Notes under the pieces: model-generated | The model's database searches: none | What the model was told of the DNA's origin: nothing | Seen by the model: the letters and a program-made list of their open reading frames with translations, nothing else | Translations under genes and position numbers: made by a program | In this document: positions 26,149 through 34,272 of the stretch, one piece after another | Position numbering within the stretch: position 1 is the first letter of the stretch | Layout: each line of letters begins with the position of its first letter | Origin: an uncultured Bacillota bacterium | GTDB lineage: Bacteria > Bacillota > Clostridia > Christensenellales > Borkfalkiaceae | DNA: 35,232 nt | Reading direction: 5' to 3' | Assembly (NCBI GenBank): GCA_949287105.1 | Contig: CASEFE010000012.1 | Span: 1 to 35,232 of the forward strand

Positions 26149-28032
26149 TTATATTTCCAAAATAAAACAGACAAATGAATAAGGCGCTACGTTTTTTAAG
26201 ATCACTTTTTCGCCGGACAAATCACCTTGCCCTAAAACAAATTTAATAGAAGAATACTTCCTGTCCAACTCTATTTCCGCCAAAGGAATATCATCCGCAA
26301 ATAAATTCCAAAAACCGACAACAAGAGATTTTATCGTCTTTTTGCAGATCATATATGTTTCAGGATTGCCCGTACACGACGCAGGCAATTTTTTCCCGCA
26401 AAGCCAACTGCACTGACGGACGACTTCTCTTTGCCTTGCATACATTTCAAAGATTTGTTTATCGGTTTTATTTCCTTCAAAAGAATACACCAAAAATCGC
26501 TGTTTGTTTGCATTTTCATAGCGATATGCGCCGATATGTTTCTGGTCTCCCTCCAAATACGTTAAAACTTCCGCCCCATTTGAAACCGTCAGATCATAAA
26601 AAATAGGCTGCGCGGATGTAACATGAATATTTTCCTCACAAAAAAATTCCGTTCCGATCACATCCTGCGATTTTTGTAAACCGCAAAGCCCTGTATCGAT
26701 ACCGCGCGTTTTCAATATCTTTGCGGCGGACACATCCAAAATGGCACCGTAACGCAAATCCTGCTCGGTCAAATCTCTGGCATTTTCTCCGAATACGATT
26801 GCGGGATATTCACCCTCAAAAGCAATGGGCAGACCCAATGCAGATACAAAGCGATTGCTTTCCCCCACCCTGTTAAAAGCCCAATTCGAATTTTCATTTA
26901 TGCTTTCCGAAAGAAATTCCGCGCCACGGAACAAGTCAAATTTTTCCAACCATCGAAGCCCCACACACTCGCCCTGCAAAAAAGCCTCTTCGATTGCCCT
27001 GATCAGCGGCTCATTCTTTATATGCCTTTCCACATATCCCGTTTCATAGCCGTACGGCGCGTTGTAGTCCAGCATATATTTCAAAATGCCATCCATGTTT
27101 CCATCCGCTGCAAGCACCTGATCAAAAATTTCAAGATAGACAGCAGGACATGCCGTTCTGGGCCGAGGATACGTATCACCCTCACTCATAAGCTCTGCAC
27201 CGACGGATGCGCATTCTTTGGCGCAAAGGCGCTCCAAATTGATTACATTTGCAAGATCAAACCCGCTTTTCGCCCAATACGGTGCCCCAAACAAACGAAG
27301 AAGCGGTTTGTTTTTTCCGGCCAGTATCTGAACCACACCTTTTAGGCAGGCTCCATCCAGATCCGCAATGCAATAGGTGGAACAAAGCCCGATTCGGATC
27401 ATATCATCCACTTCATCTACCGCCGCCCGAATTTTGCGGGCAAATGTGAGCATCGTGTCGCCCATCAACGTAAACCATGCGTCGCGATATTTCGAAGGTC
27501 CGCCCGTAAAAACCTTTTGCGCTATCTCTTCCCTGCTAAGATTTTCCCCAACCACTTTTTGATAGCGATTCCAATGCTCTTCGCACAGACAGCTCGCCGC
27601 ACAGGGCGTGCCATGCAACGACTGCCGAAAATCGTCATCCAATAAAATCAGCTTCGCCCCTGCTTTGGCTACGTTTTTGACCCATTCACTGATATCCTTT
27701 ACGAACCGATCATCCGTAGGGCAAAATGCCGATTCCGCTGTCTCACCCAAAGCACTTACGATATGGCTATATGCGCCTTTTTCGTTGATTGCCCATCCAT
27801 GCCCGATCGTCTCTCCGACCCAAACACAAACTTCATACCCTTTCGATTCGAAAAAGGAAATCTCTTCCGAAAGCCCGGCAATCCCCGAATCCGGCTGTAT
27901 TCTTCCGTCTTTGATTTTACGTCCGATCGCTAACATCACGCGCGCCGCACCCGTACGTTCTAAATTTTGAAGCAGAACCGACCTGTCATAATTAAACGAT
28001 CCATACACTATGGGAATGGAGATTTTGCGCAT
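26149..28032 (-). CDS. Unrecognised protein, glycoside-hydrolase-like
   Basis: I do not recognise this 627-residue protein with confidence. It looks like a TIM-barrel glycosidase with a C-terminal beta domain. The N-terminus alternates strand/helix (IPIVYGSFNYD, ARVMLAIGR, YEVCVWVGETIGHGW). A segment LILLDDDFR followed by CLCEEHWNRY suits a sugar-binding active site, with D/E residues that could be catalytic. The C-terminal ~150 residues (LTYLEGDQKHIGAYRYEN...FICF) resemble the accessory beta domain of GH42-like enzymes. No signal peptide is seen. AGAGGA precedes the ATG. It has its own promoter, in which a CCGTTTCGG dyad lies, and is convergent with the SDR gene. Confidence 0.55.
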   Translation of the reverse strand: MRKISIPIVYGSFNYDRSVLLQNLERTGAARVMLAIGRKIKDGRIQPDSGIAGLSEEISFFESKGYEVCVWVGETIGHGWAINEKGAYSHIVSALGETAESAFCPTDDRFVKDISEWVKNVAKAGAKLILLDDDFRQSLHGTPCAASCLCEEHWNRYQKVVGENLSREEIAQKVFTGGPSKYRDAWFTLMGDTMLTFARKIRAAVDEVDDMIRIGLCSTYCIADLDGACLKGVVQILAGKNKPLLRLFGAPYWAKSGFDLANVINLERLCAKECASVGAELMSEGDTYPRPRTACPAVYLEIFDQVLAADGNMDGILKYMLDYNAPYGYETGYVERHIKNEPLIRAIEEAFLQGECVGLRWLEKFDLFRGAEFLSESINENSNWAFNRVGESNRFVSALGLPIAFEGEYPAIVFGENARDLTEQDLRYGAILDVSAAKILKTRGIDTGLCGLQKSQDVIGTEFFCEENIHVTSAQPIFYDLTVSNGAEVLTYLEGDQKHIGAYRYENANKQRFLVYSFEGNKTDKQIFEMYARQREVVRQCSWLCGKKLPASCTGNPETYMICKKTIKSLVVGFWNLFADDIPLAEIELDRKYSSIKFVLGQGDLSGEKVILKNVAPYSFVCFILEI

Positions 28033-28099
28033 GTTTCATTTCCTCTCTGATATATTAAAACGGTATAAAAAATTTTTCAGTCATTTCAAAACAATTCAA

Positions 28100-28128
28100 A
28101 GTATAACATATCCGAAACGGTTTTGCAA
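28100..28128 (-). promoter_or_regulatory. Promoter with internal dyad for the glycosidase-like gene
   Basis: On the minus strand: TTGCAA (28123-28128), 17-base spacer, TATACT (28100-28105). The spacer contains CCGTTTCGG (28112-28120), placed where a bound repressor would block polymerase. The same core is in the GRE operon leader. Confidence 0.65.
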
Positions 28129-28322
28129 TATGTCTATAAAAATTCTCAACAACTTATATTTCAATGCTATCTGTTGTTTATTCTTTTACGGCAAAAGCCG
28201 CAGAAAAATCAAAAAGATATTTTTAACTGTCTGTGCTTTCCCTATTAAATCAAATCGTCACCTTTCCACGAATAAAATATTTATATTAAAAAATTCCGCA
28301 AATACAAATTTTTTGTATTTTT

Positions 28323-28352
28323 AAAGAGGCGATAAATATCGCCTCTTTTTTA
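28323..28352. terminator. Terminator downstream of the MATE gene
   Basis: AAAGAGGCGAT (28323-28333) and ATCGCCTCTTT (28338-28348) form an 11-bp stem followed on the plus strand by TTTTTTAG. It lies about 75 bases after the MATE stop on the minus strand; the better T-run is on the plus strand. The stretch 28129-28322 is AT-rich and I see no gene in it. Confidence 0.7.
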
Positions 28353-28425
28353 GCACAGATCTTTAAATTTTTAAACTTAATTAAACATATAATCAGGTTT
28401 TATATGATCGACTCTACCTAAATCA

Positions 28426-29751
28426 TCAATAATGATATTTCTTTTGCTTTATGATCAAGAAAAGGATCGTTATAAAAAAGGCCATAACCTCTGCAACGAC
28501 AATGGAAATCCAAATGCCGTCCAACTTGAACAATAACGGCAAACACATGACCGCGATAACCTGAAAAACAAGCGTTCTCAAAAAAGCAATCACCGCCGAG
28601 ATCAACCCATCATTGAGCGCCGTAAAAAACGAAGACCCAAAGATAGAAAACCCCGAAAACAAAAAGCAAAACGAATAAATAAAAAATGCTCTTGTCGTAA
28701 TATTGATCAATTCAGCATCGTAACCGACAAACAGCAAGGCTAACGGTTTTGCAAGAATTTCAGCCAGTACAAGCATCGCCAAGGCAACCACCGCGATTAC
28801 ACGCAGGCATCTCTTTCTCAGATTTTTTAACTCATCGCAATTTCCCGCCCCCAGATGATAACTGATCACCGGCGCTGTCCCTACGGAGAAGCCCAAAAAA
28901 ATTGCCTGAAATACAAGATTGACATACATAAGAACTCCGTATGCCGCTACCCCGTTTTCTTCTGCATATTTTAATAACTGAAAGTTATAAAGCATCCCAA
29001 CAAGCGACATGGAAATATTCGACATCAATTCGGAAGAACCGTTTGTACATATTTTCCATAGAGCCTTTCCGTCAAATTTGAATTTTGTGAATCGCAAAAT
29101 ACTGCTGTTTTTACAAAAAAAGTAGAAAACAGGAATAATCCCGCCAACCAGTTGGCTGAACGCCGTGGCAACAGCCGCACCGACCAACCCCCAATGAAAT
29201 ACGGCCACAAACAATGCATCCAGTACAATATTGGTACACCCCGCGGCAACCGTCACCCAAAGCCCTAATTGCGGCTTTTGCGCTGTCGCAAAAAGACATT
29301 GAAATTCAAATTGCAATACATATGCAGGTATCGCAAACAAAATAACTCTTCCATATTCAAGGCTGTCTGCCAGCAATTGTTCTTCCGCGCCCAATAATTT
29401 TGCAACAGGCTCTATTGTAACAAATCCGAGTATTGCGAGTAATACTCCACAAACGACCGATACAAATACAACCATTGTAAACAGCTGATTCGCCCTTTGA
29501 GGATCTCCTTCTCCCATCGTCTTTGCGATCAACGCCCCTCCTCCGGTGCCGAACATAAACCCCACACAGCCTATGATCAAAAGAAACGGCATAATAAAAT
29601 TGACTGCCGCAAATGACGTCTTACCTACATAATTCGAAACAAAAAAACCATCTACAACTCCGTACACCGATGTAACGACGAGCATTATTATCGCAGGAAT
29701 TGTAAAACGTATCAGTTTTTTATAGTCAAAATGCTCTGAAAGCTGTATCAT
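28426..29751 (-). CDS. MATE-family multidrug/cation efflux protein
   Basis: This 441-residue protein has about 12 hydrophobic segments, consistent with a MATE transporter that exports drugs or metabolites by Na+ or H+ antiport. The N-terminal half has the typical segment IPAIIMLVVTSVYGVVDGFFVSNYVG and MPFLL...GTGGGALIAK. The second half repeats the pattern (VGTAPVISYHLGAGN). GGAG lies 8 bases before the ATG. It follows marR by 72 bases in the same direction, so the MarR protein probably controls it. The exported compound cannot be told from sequence. Confidence 0.92.
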   Translation of the reverse strand: MIQLSEHFDYKKLIRFTIPAIIMLVVTSVYGVVDGFFVSNYVGKTSFAAVNFIMPFLLIIGCVGFMFGTGGGALIAKTMGEGDPQRANQLFTMVVFVSVVCGVLLAILGFVTIEPVAKLLGAEEQLLADSLEYGRVILFAIPAYVLQFEFQCLFATAQKPQLGLWVTVAAGCTNIVLDALFVAVFHWGLVGAAVATAFSQLVGGIIPVFYFFCKNSSILRFTKFKFDGKALWKICTNGSSELMSNISMSLVGMLYNFQLLKYAEENGVAAYGVLMYVNLVFQAIFLGFSVGTAPVISYHLGAGNCDELKNLRKRCLRVIAVVALAMLVLAEILAKPLALLFVGYDAELINITTRAFFIYSFCFLFSGFSIFGSSFFTALNDGLISAVIAFLRTLVFQVIAVMCLPLLFKLDGIWISIVVAEVMAFFITILFLIIKQKKYHY

Positions 29752-29823
29752 CCTTATTTCTCCATTGCTACCGTTTTATAAGCCTAAAATACCCTTAATT
29801 TTTTCTTTTCAATAAGGTTACTT

Positions 29824-30264
29824 TTAATCTATTTTTTTTACTTTTTCTCTTAAAGAAACTAAAAATCTGTTTGTCAACGCAAGGTAGGTTTCAACATCTT
29901 TTTCATCCCAAGAACCGAAAATTTCATTTTCAATTTCTATGATACGTAACGCTGTTTTCTCGGCAAACATACATCCTTTTGGCGTAAAACTTACTTCCTT
30001 TGTTTTCCCATCCACCGCTTTTAAATAAACAATTTCTTCTTTTTCTAAATTACGTATCGCAGAATTGAGTGTTTGTTTACTTAACCCCGTAAGTTTCCGT
30101 ACTGTATTCAGCAAACAACTCCCCCCGTTGTCACAAATGGTATAAACAATTTTAGATATACTGTCCGATATACCTAATTTTAATGATGCTTCATGATATA
30201 CGGCGTCGATTTCCCCGATCATGTTGTTGTATCGTTTCAGATTCTTTGAACTTTGAATAACCAT
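29824..30264 (-). CDS. MarR-family transcriptional regulator
   Basis: A small winged-helix DNA-binding protein of 146 residues. The recognition region LTGLSKQTLNSAIRNLEKEE is followed by a wing, VDGKTKEVSFTPKG, the standard MarR arrangement. The ATG at 30264 is preferred to a GTG 24 bases upstream, because AAAGGTGGAG sits between them. The protein is first in a transcript with the MATE efflux gene. Its promoter carries a perfect palindrome between the -35 and -10 boxes, so autorepression relieved by a ligand is the likely mode. The inducer is unknown. Confidence 0.9.
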   Translation of the reverse strand: MVIQSSKNLKRYNNMIGEIDAVYHEASLKLGISDSISKIVYTICDNGGSCLLNTVRKLTGLSKQTLNSAIRNLEKEEIVYLKAVDGKTKEVSFTPKGCMFAEKTALRIIEIENEIFGSWDEKDVETYLALTNRFLVSLREKVKKID

Positions 30265-30291
30265 TTTACTCCACCTTTCACAATCCACAAA

Positions 30292-30320
30292 ATTATAGTC
30301 CGATTTCGGACTATTGTCAA
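30292..30320 (-). promoter_or_regulatory. Consensus promoter of marR-MATE
   Basis: On the minus strand: TTGACA (30315-30320), 17-base spacer, TATAAT (30292-30297). Both boxes are perfect matches, implying high activity when not repressed. Confidence 0.9.
30295..30314. promoter_or_regulatory. Perfect palindromic operator of the MarR protein
   Basis: ATAGTCCGA and TCGGACTAT are separated by TT. This 20-bp perfect inverted repeat fills the promoter spacer and touches the -10 box. Its size fits a MarR dimer site. Confidence 0.85.
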
Positions 30321-30742
30321 GCCGTTTTCACTTATAAAAAATTATATAATAAACTTTTCTTTTACGTCCAAAACTACATTATAGCACATGAATATATAAT
30401 CAAAAAACAGCTTGTGCGACTGCGCCTTTTCGTTTTGTTTGATATTGAAAATAGCGCCGAACGCCATCCCCCCGAACAACTGTAAAAAAATAGAGCATGA
30501 CAAATTCCGCCTTTTATATGGGCGAAAAGAGAGCGGGCAAGACCGTTCGTCTTGTCTGCTCTCTTTTAATCTGAACTTATAATGCGCATCGGTCAAATTT
30601 TTTGAATCGGAAGTTGCCCCTCTAAAAAAATTTATCTCAATATTGGATTTCTTTCATTTACGCAATCTTCGTTTTTTTAAAAAAGTCAGCCGGGTACTTA
30701 ATCAATATAAAATATGAAAAAAACACCGATGCTCTATTAAAT
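30321..30742. other. Intergenic region between marR promoter and LRR lipoprotein gene
   Basis: AT-rich, with one notable element: the long hairpin at 30525-30567. I see no gene with a convincing ribosome site. An 84-codon minus-strand frame is present but crosses the hairpin and has no coding character. Confidence 0.6.
30525..30567. terminator. Long hairpin, probable terminator
   Basis: A 19-bp stem (30525-30543 with 30549-30567) has loop CGTTC. AAAAGAGAGC pairs with GCTCTCTTTT at its base. Two positions pair as G-U only on the plus strand. It lies about 175 bases after the lipoprotein stop on the minus strand. It also resembles repeat-like terminators scattered in such genomes. Confidence 0.6.
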
Positions 30743-33505
30743 TTAAGAATCCTTCCGTATCCAACAATAACTCACATATCCGCTTACGAGCCGATCTCTT
30801 GCTTTTTGCGGTGTTTGAATCAATTCTTCCGAAACACTTGTTTCTTTTCCAGTAGTCGCTCGAATCACCCAACCTTGCGTCTTTTCAAATGTCACACCAA
30901 ACAATCCGGTGCAGTTTCCAAACGCATAACTGCCGATATAGCTCAGTGTTGACGGAATCGAAAGTTCTTGAATGCCGGAACAATCATAAAAAGCATGATC
31001 TCCAACCGATCCCAAGCTTGCCGGAAAAACAACTTCTGTCAATCCCGAACATCCGAAAAAGGCATAATCTCCGATGGCCGTCACTCCATTCGGAATCACG
31101 CTCTTATTACAACCCAAAATAATCTTTTCTGTAGACCGTTCGATCAGGCAATTTGTTTCACTGCGATAAACGGTATTTCCTTCTTCGACAACAATACTTT
31201 GCAATCCGGAACAGTTAAAAAATGCGTCTTTTCCGATTTTTATAACCGATGCGGGAATAATAAGCTGAGTGATTTCGGTACAATTACGAAATGCTCTTTC
31301 GTTGATCTCTTTCACGCCGTCGGGAATCACGCTTTGATTGCATCCCTGCAACAACAGCCTCGTTTCAAGACAAACCAAACAATTTCCTTCGCCTGCATAA
31401 AACGCATTCCCCTCTTTTACCGAAATAGTTTGCAAGCCAGTGCAACCGTAAAAGGCAGTTTTTCCGATATTTTCCACTCCCGAACCGATCACCAGACCTG
31501 TATATTTTTTACACCCGCTGAAAGCGTCCTCGTGTATAGATTGAACCGAATCCGGAATTACCAATTCTCCTTCCAAATTAACGCATCCGCTGAATGCAGA
31601 TGAACCGATCATTTTTAATTGGTCTCCCCAAGTCAGTTTAGATATACCACTTCCCGCAAAAGCACTCAACCGAATAAACTCAACCTGATCGGGAATCACA
31701 ACCTCTTTCAGCGCTCGAGAGCAATAAAACGCTTCTGTATTGATTTCAGTAAGGGAATTTCCAATCGAAAGAACTGACATTGATTCACAATTGGAAAACG
31801 CGCCGCTTCCCAACGATATCAACGAATCCGGCAAACGGACTTCTTGCACAGACGTGTACATAAACGCATCCGACCCGATACTTTCCAATTTCTCGGAAAA
31901 CGTTACTGCAATCAGATCTTCACAAAATTTAAAAGCAGTATCCCCTATGCTCTTCAAAGAATTTGGCATACGTACACTCTTTAGATTCATACACCAACTG
32001 AAAGCATTTGACGGTATTTCCGTAACGCCGTCGGGAAGAATAAGATTTTCTACCGCAACATCCTGAAAATACAAATTGCGTCTTCCGTGTGTTTCCCCAA
32101 ACCTAATACCGCACCATGCCGCAGTATCGCCCGCATAATGCAAATTATAGCCGACAATCGGAATATTCAGCGCACTATTCCCAATCGTTTTGATACTCGA
32201 AGGCAACCAAAGATCAGAAATTTTACAACTACTAAACGCGTAATCCGCAAGAAAACTTCCGCCCGTAAGCCTCACTTCCTGTAACGATGCCGGAACTTTG
32301 CTCGAGTTCTCCCACCCGGAAGCCGCCCCGAACCAATACCCCAAAAAAGAATTTTTGTCGTCTTCCGAATCCCTTCCAAGGAAAGGGACTGTAAGACTTT
32401 TCAATCCGCTGCACCCTGAAAAAGCGTTTTCATATATAAATTCAACCGCTGCCGGAATCCGAAGTTCGGTCAGCAGTGAACAATTTCGAAAGGCATAGCG
32501 GTCGATCATTTCCAATCCCTCCGGAAAAACGACCGATCGGATTTTTGCGCCATCAAAACCGTAAGCCTTAATTTGTGTCACCGGCTTACCGTTAAAATGA
32601 TCGGGAATAACAAGATCATATTCCCCGACGCGTACGGCTTCTTCCCTGTTTTCGGAAACCAAATAAGACGATCCGTCCGAAGAGGGCGTAAAGGTGATAA
32701 GCCGACTGTACCCACAAATTTCACAGCCCGAATCTTCGCCATAGATATGTTTGGTAACAATCTCCTCCCCACAAGCAGAACAATCCGCCCAGTGATAATT
32801 TTCATCAAAATCCCAATGAAGGTTTGTATTTTCACAACGTTCGGAAACATATCCGCAAATTCCACACTCCATCCAATGATTGGATGTATCCGTTTTCCAT
32901 ATCGCGTCATGCGCTTCTGACTTTCCCGTATAACCGCAAATGTCACACCGCATACGATGATTGGTCGCATCTTTTTCCCAAACCAAAGTGTGAGAAATTA
33001 TTTCCTCTTCATAACCGCAGACCTTGCAATGCTTCCGATGCCCGCTTTCACTGACAGACCATTCGAAAGTATGTTCTTCCTGTTCTTTTTCGTATCCGCA
33101 GATCTCACACCGCATACGGTGGTTGGATGCATCTTTTTCCCAGATCAAAGTATGAGAAAGCATTTCTTCTTCATAACCGCAAACTTTGCAATGCTTCCGA
33201 TGCCCACTTTCGCTTACCAGCCATTCAAAAGAGTGTTCTTCCTGTGCTTTCTCATATCCGCAGACCTCACACCGCTGGAAATGACCGTTTTCGCTTATAC
33301 TCCATACAAATGTATGTGCTTTTTTCTCTGTTTGTTCTCCGCAGGAACAAGTCTGCCAATGACTTTGCTCGTCTGTCTGATATCCTTCGTATGTATGGAC
33401 ATGCGGATTTTTCGTTTTTCCGCCTTCCGGAGTGCACCCGATCAGCGTAAATATTCCAATACTCAGAATGAAACTCATAAAAAGAAACAGAAATAATTTT
33501 TTCAT
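30743..33505 (-). CDS. Surface lipoprotein with CxxCG repeats and BspA-like leucine-rich repeats
   Basis: This 920-residue protein starts with a lipoprotein signal (MKKLFLFLF...LIGC; lipidated Cys24). The ATG at 33505 has GGAGG 5 bases upstream. Residues ~40-265 contain nine repeats of about 27 residues of the form H-x-x-x-C-x-x-C-G, e.g. GHRKHCKVCGYEEE and NHRMRCEICGYEKE. A pair of these units is duplicated at DNA level with a 162-bp period. From ~275 onward come LRR_5/BspA-type repeats, such as IPDSVQSIHEDAFSGCKKY and IPDGVKEINERAFRNC. The end (TPQKARDRLVSGYVSYCW) is typical of such proteins. Probably surface-exposed, mediating binding or metal-linked folding. Confidence 0.85.
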   Translation of the reverse strand: MKKLFLFLFMSFILSIGIFTLIGCTPEGGKTKNPHVHTYEGYQTDEQSHWQTCSCGEQTEKKAHTFVWSISENGHFQRCEVCGYEKAQEEHSFEWLVSESGHRKHCKVCGYEEEMLSHTLIWEKDASNHRMRCEICGYEKEQEEHTFEWSVSESGHRKHCKVCGYEEEIISHTLVWEKDATNHRMRCDICGYTGKSEAHDAIWKTDTSNHWMECGICGYVSERCENTNLHWDFDENYHWADCSACGEEIVTKHIYGEDSGCEICGYSRLITFTPSSDGSSYLVSENREEAVRVGEYDLVIPDHFNGKPVTQIKAYGFDGAKIRSVVFPEGLEMIDRYAFRNCSLLTELRIPAAVEFIYENAFSGCSGLKSLTVPFLGRDSEDDKNSFLGYWFGAASGWENSSKVPASLQEVRLTGGSFLADYAFSSCKISDLWLPSSIKTIGNSALNIPIVGYNLHYAGDTAAWCGIRFGETHGRRNLYFQDVAVENLILPDGVTEIPSNAFSWCMNLKSVRMPNSLKSIGDTAFKFCEDLIAVTFSEKLESIGSDAFMYTSVQEVRLPDSLISLGSGAFSNCESMSVLSIGNSLTEINTEAFYCSRALKEVVIPDQVEFIRLSAFAGSGISKLTWGDQLKMIGSSAFSGCVNLEGELVIPDSVQSIHEDAFSGCKKYTGLVIGSGVENIGKTAFYGCTGLQTISVKEGNAFYAGEGNCLVCLETRLLLQGCNQSVIPDGVKEINERAFRNCTEITQLIIPASVIKIGKDAFFNCSGLQSIVVEEGNTVYRSETNCLIERSTEKIILGCNKSVIPNGVTAIGDYAFFGCSGLTEVVFPASLGSVGDHAFYDCSGIQELSIPSTLSYIGSYAFGNCTGLFGVTFEKTQGWVIRATTGKETSVSEELIQTPQKARDRLVSGYVSYCWIRKDS
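32959..33260 (-). repeat. 162-bp tandem duplication in the CxxCG repeat region
   Basis: The segment around 32967 reappears around 33129 with high similarity (shared gcatctttttccca, gcaatgcttccgatgccc, gttcttcctg). The period is 162 bases, i.e. 54 codons or two repeat units. The frame is preserved. Confidence 0.8.
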
Positions 33506-33621
33506 CTTCTCCTCCTTTCGCATAACATAATCGATCTTTCTTCACTGTCTATAAATAAAACAAACCATTTAACAACTTTATTCTGCCGGTTTGCCAGCTC
33601 TGTTTACGATAACTTAATTGA

Positions 33622-33650
33622 ATTATACCACAGTATTTTCTTTTTAGCAA
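33622..33650 (-). promoter_or_regulatory. Promoter of the LRR lipoprotein gene
   Basis: On the minus strand: TTGCTA (33645-33650), 17-base spacer, TATAAT (33622-33627), about 115 bases before the start codon. Confidence 0.6.
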
Positions 33651-33734
33651 CATATTCCCAAAAATTATTGTCGTTACGTAGAAATAATGTGCGATCATTT
33701 TATTGCATAATGATTTGATAACAGTATTTTATAT

Positions 33735-33814
33735 TATTTGAGAGGTTTGTGCCGAAAATCACAAACCCTGAACAACGGCAAAAGGCGGAGTCCATTCAGA
33801 CTCCGCCTTTTTTT
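33735..33814 (+). ncRNA. Possible small RNA ending in a strong terminator
   Basis: Between the lipoprotein promoter and the toxin-like gene is a compact structured stretch. GGTTTGTG (33744-33751) pairs with CACAAACC (33760-33767), followed by the terminator at 33781. No gene precedes the terminator on the plus strand. A weak promoter (TTGCAT-16-TATTTT, from 33703) could serve it. The stretch can also be read as a short open frame, without a ribosome site. Confidence 0.3.
33781..33814 (+). terminator. Intrinsic terminator
   Basis: AAAGGCGGAGTC (33781-33792) and GACTCCGCCTTT (33799-33810) form a perfect 12-bp stem with a 6-base loop, and the T-run continues on the plus strand to 33814. Confidence 0.85.
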
Positions 33815-33875
33815 AGAAGTTTAAACATTTTGTAAACTAATCAAAATAAGCCTCTTAAATTTTTTACAGGCAACA

Positions 33876-33904
33876 TTGAAACGGTAGTTTTAAACTGTTA
33901 AAAT
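33876..33904 (+). promoter_or_regulatory. Promoter of the toxin-like gene
   Basis: TTGAAA (33876-33881), 17-base spacer, TAAAAT (33899-33904), about 70 bases before the ATG at 33976. Confidence 0.55.
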
Positions 33905-33975
33905 AAAAAATAGCTAAACGCAATTTTATTCAATTGCATATCCTGATTTGACATTATGAAGGATAAAAAGTTATA

Positions 33976-34272
33976 ATGGGACAAGGTTATAGCGGAGGCA
34001 TTGAAAACGTTGAAAATGAAAAATCATTACCAACATACAAACAAAGAGGAAGACATAATACAAGATACGATTATTATCAAAACGGAAAGTTAAAAAGTAG
34101 CCGTATTACTCATGCAAACGGAATTCCTATAAAAAGTATTCATTATTCAAACCACGGAAATCCCCATTTGCATCCGATCGTACCACATCAACATTCTTGG
34201 GAATTGATAGACGGACAATGGAAAGAATCCAGTGAATGGACACCTTATTCAGGAGAAAATTATGAAAGATAA
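33976..34272 (+). CDS. Small His-rich protein resembling polymorphic-toxin C-terminal domains
   Basis: This 98-residue protein has no signal peptide. Its second half, HYSNHGNPHLHPIVPHQHSWEL, has clustered histidines of a type I associate with C-terminal toxin domains of RHS and other polymorphic toxins (H-Y-x-x-H-G-x-P..H-P..P-H-x-H-x-W). The first half contains RHNTRYDYYQNGKLKSS, similar to the linker before such domains. The histidines could bind metal or be catalytic. It is far shorter than a full polymorphic toxin, so it may be an orphan cassette. GAAGGA is 12 bases upstream, rather far. The next gene overlaps it by 11 bases. Confidence 0.45.
   Translation: MGQGYSGGIENVENEKSLPTYKQRGRHNTRYDYYQNGKLKSSRITHANGIPIKSIHYSNHGNPHLHPIVPHQHSWELIDGQWKESSEWTPYSGENYER

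Noticed and set aside
28010..28324. 104-codon plus-strand frame ending at a terminator
   Set aside because: It begins inside the glycosidase-like gene on the other strand, crosses its promoter and has AT-driven composition with no recognisable motif.
30342..30596. 84-codon minus-strand frame
   Set aside because: It spans a long hairpin, lacks a clear ribosome site and has no domain.
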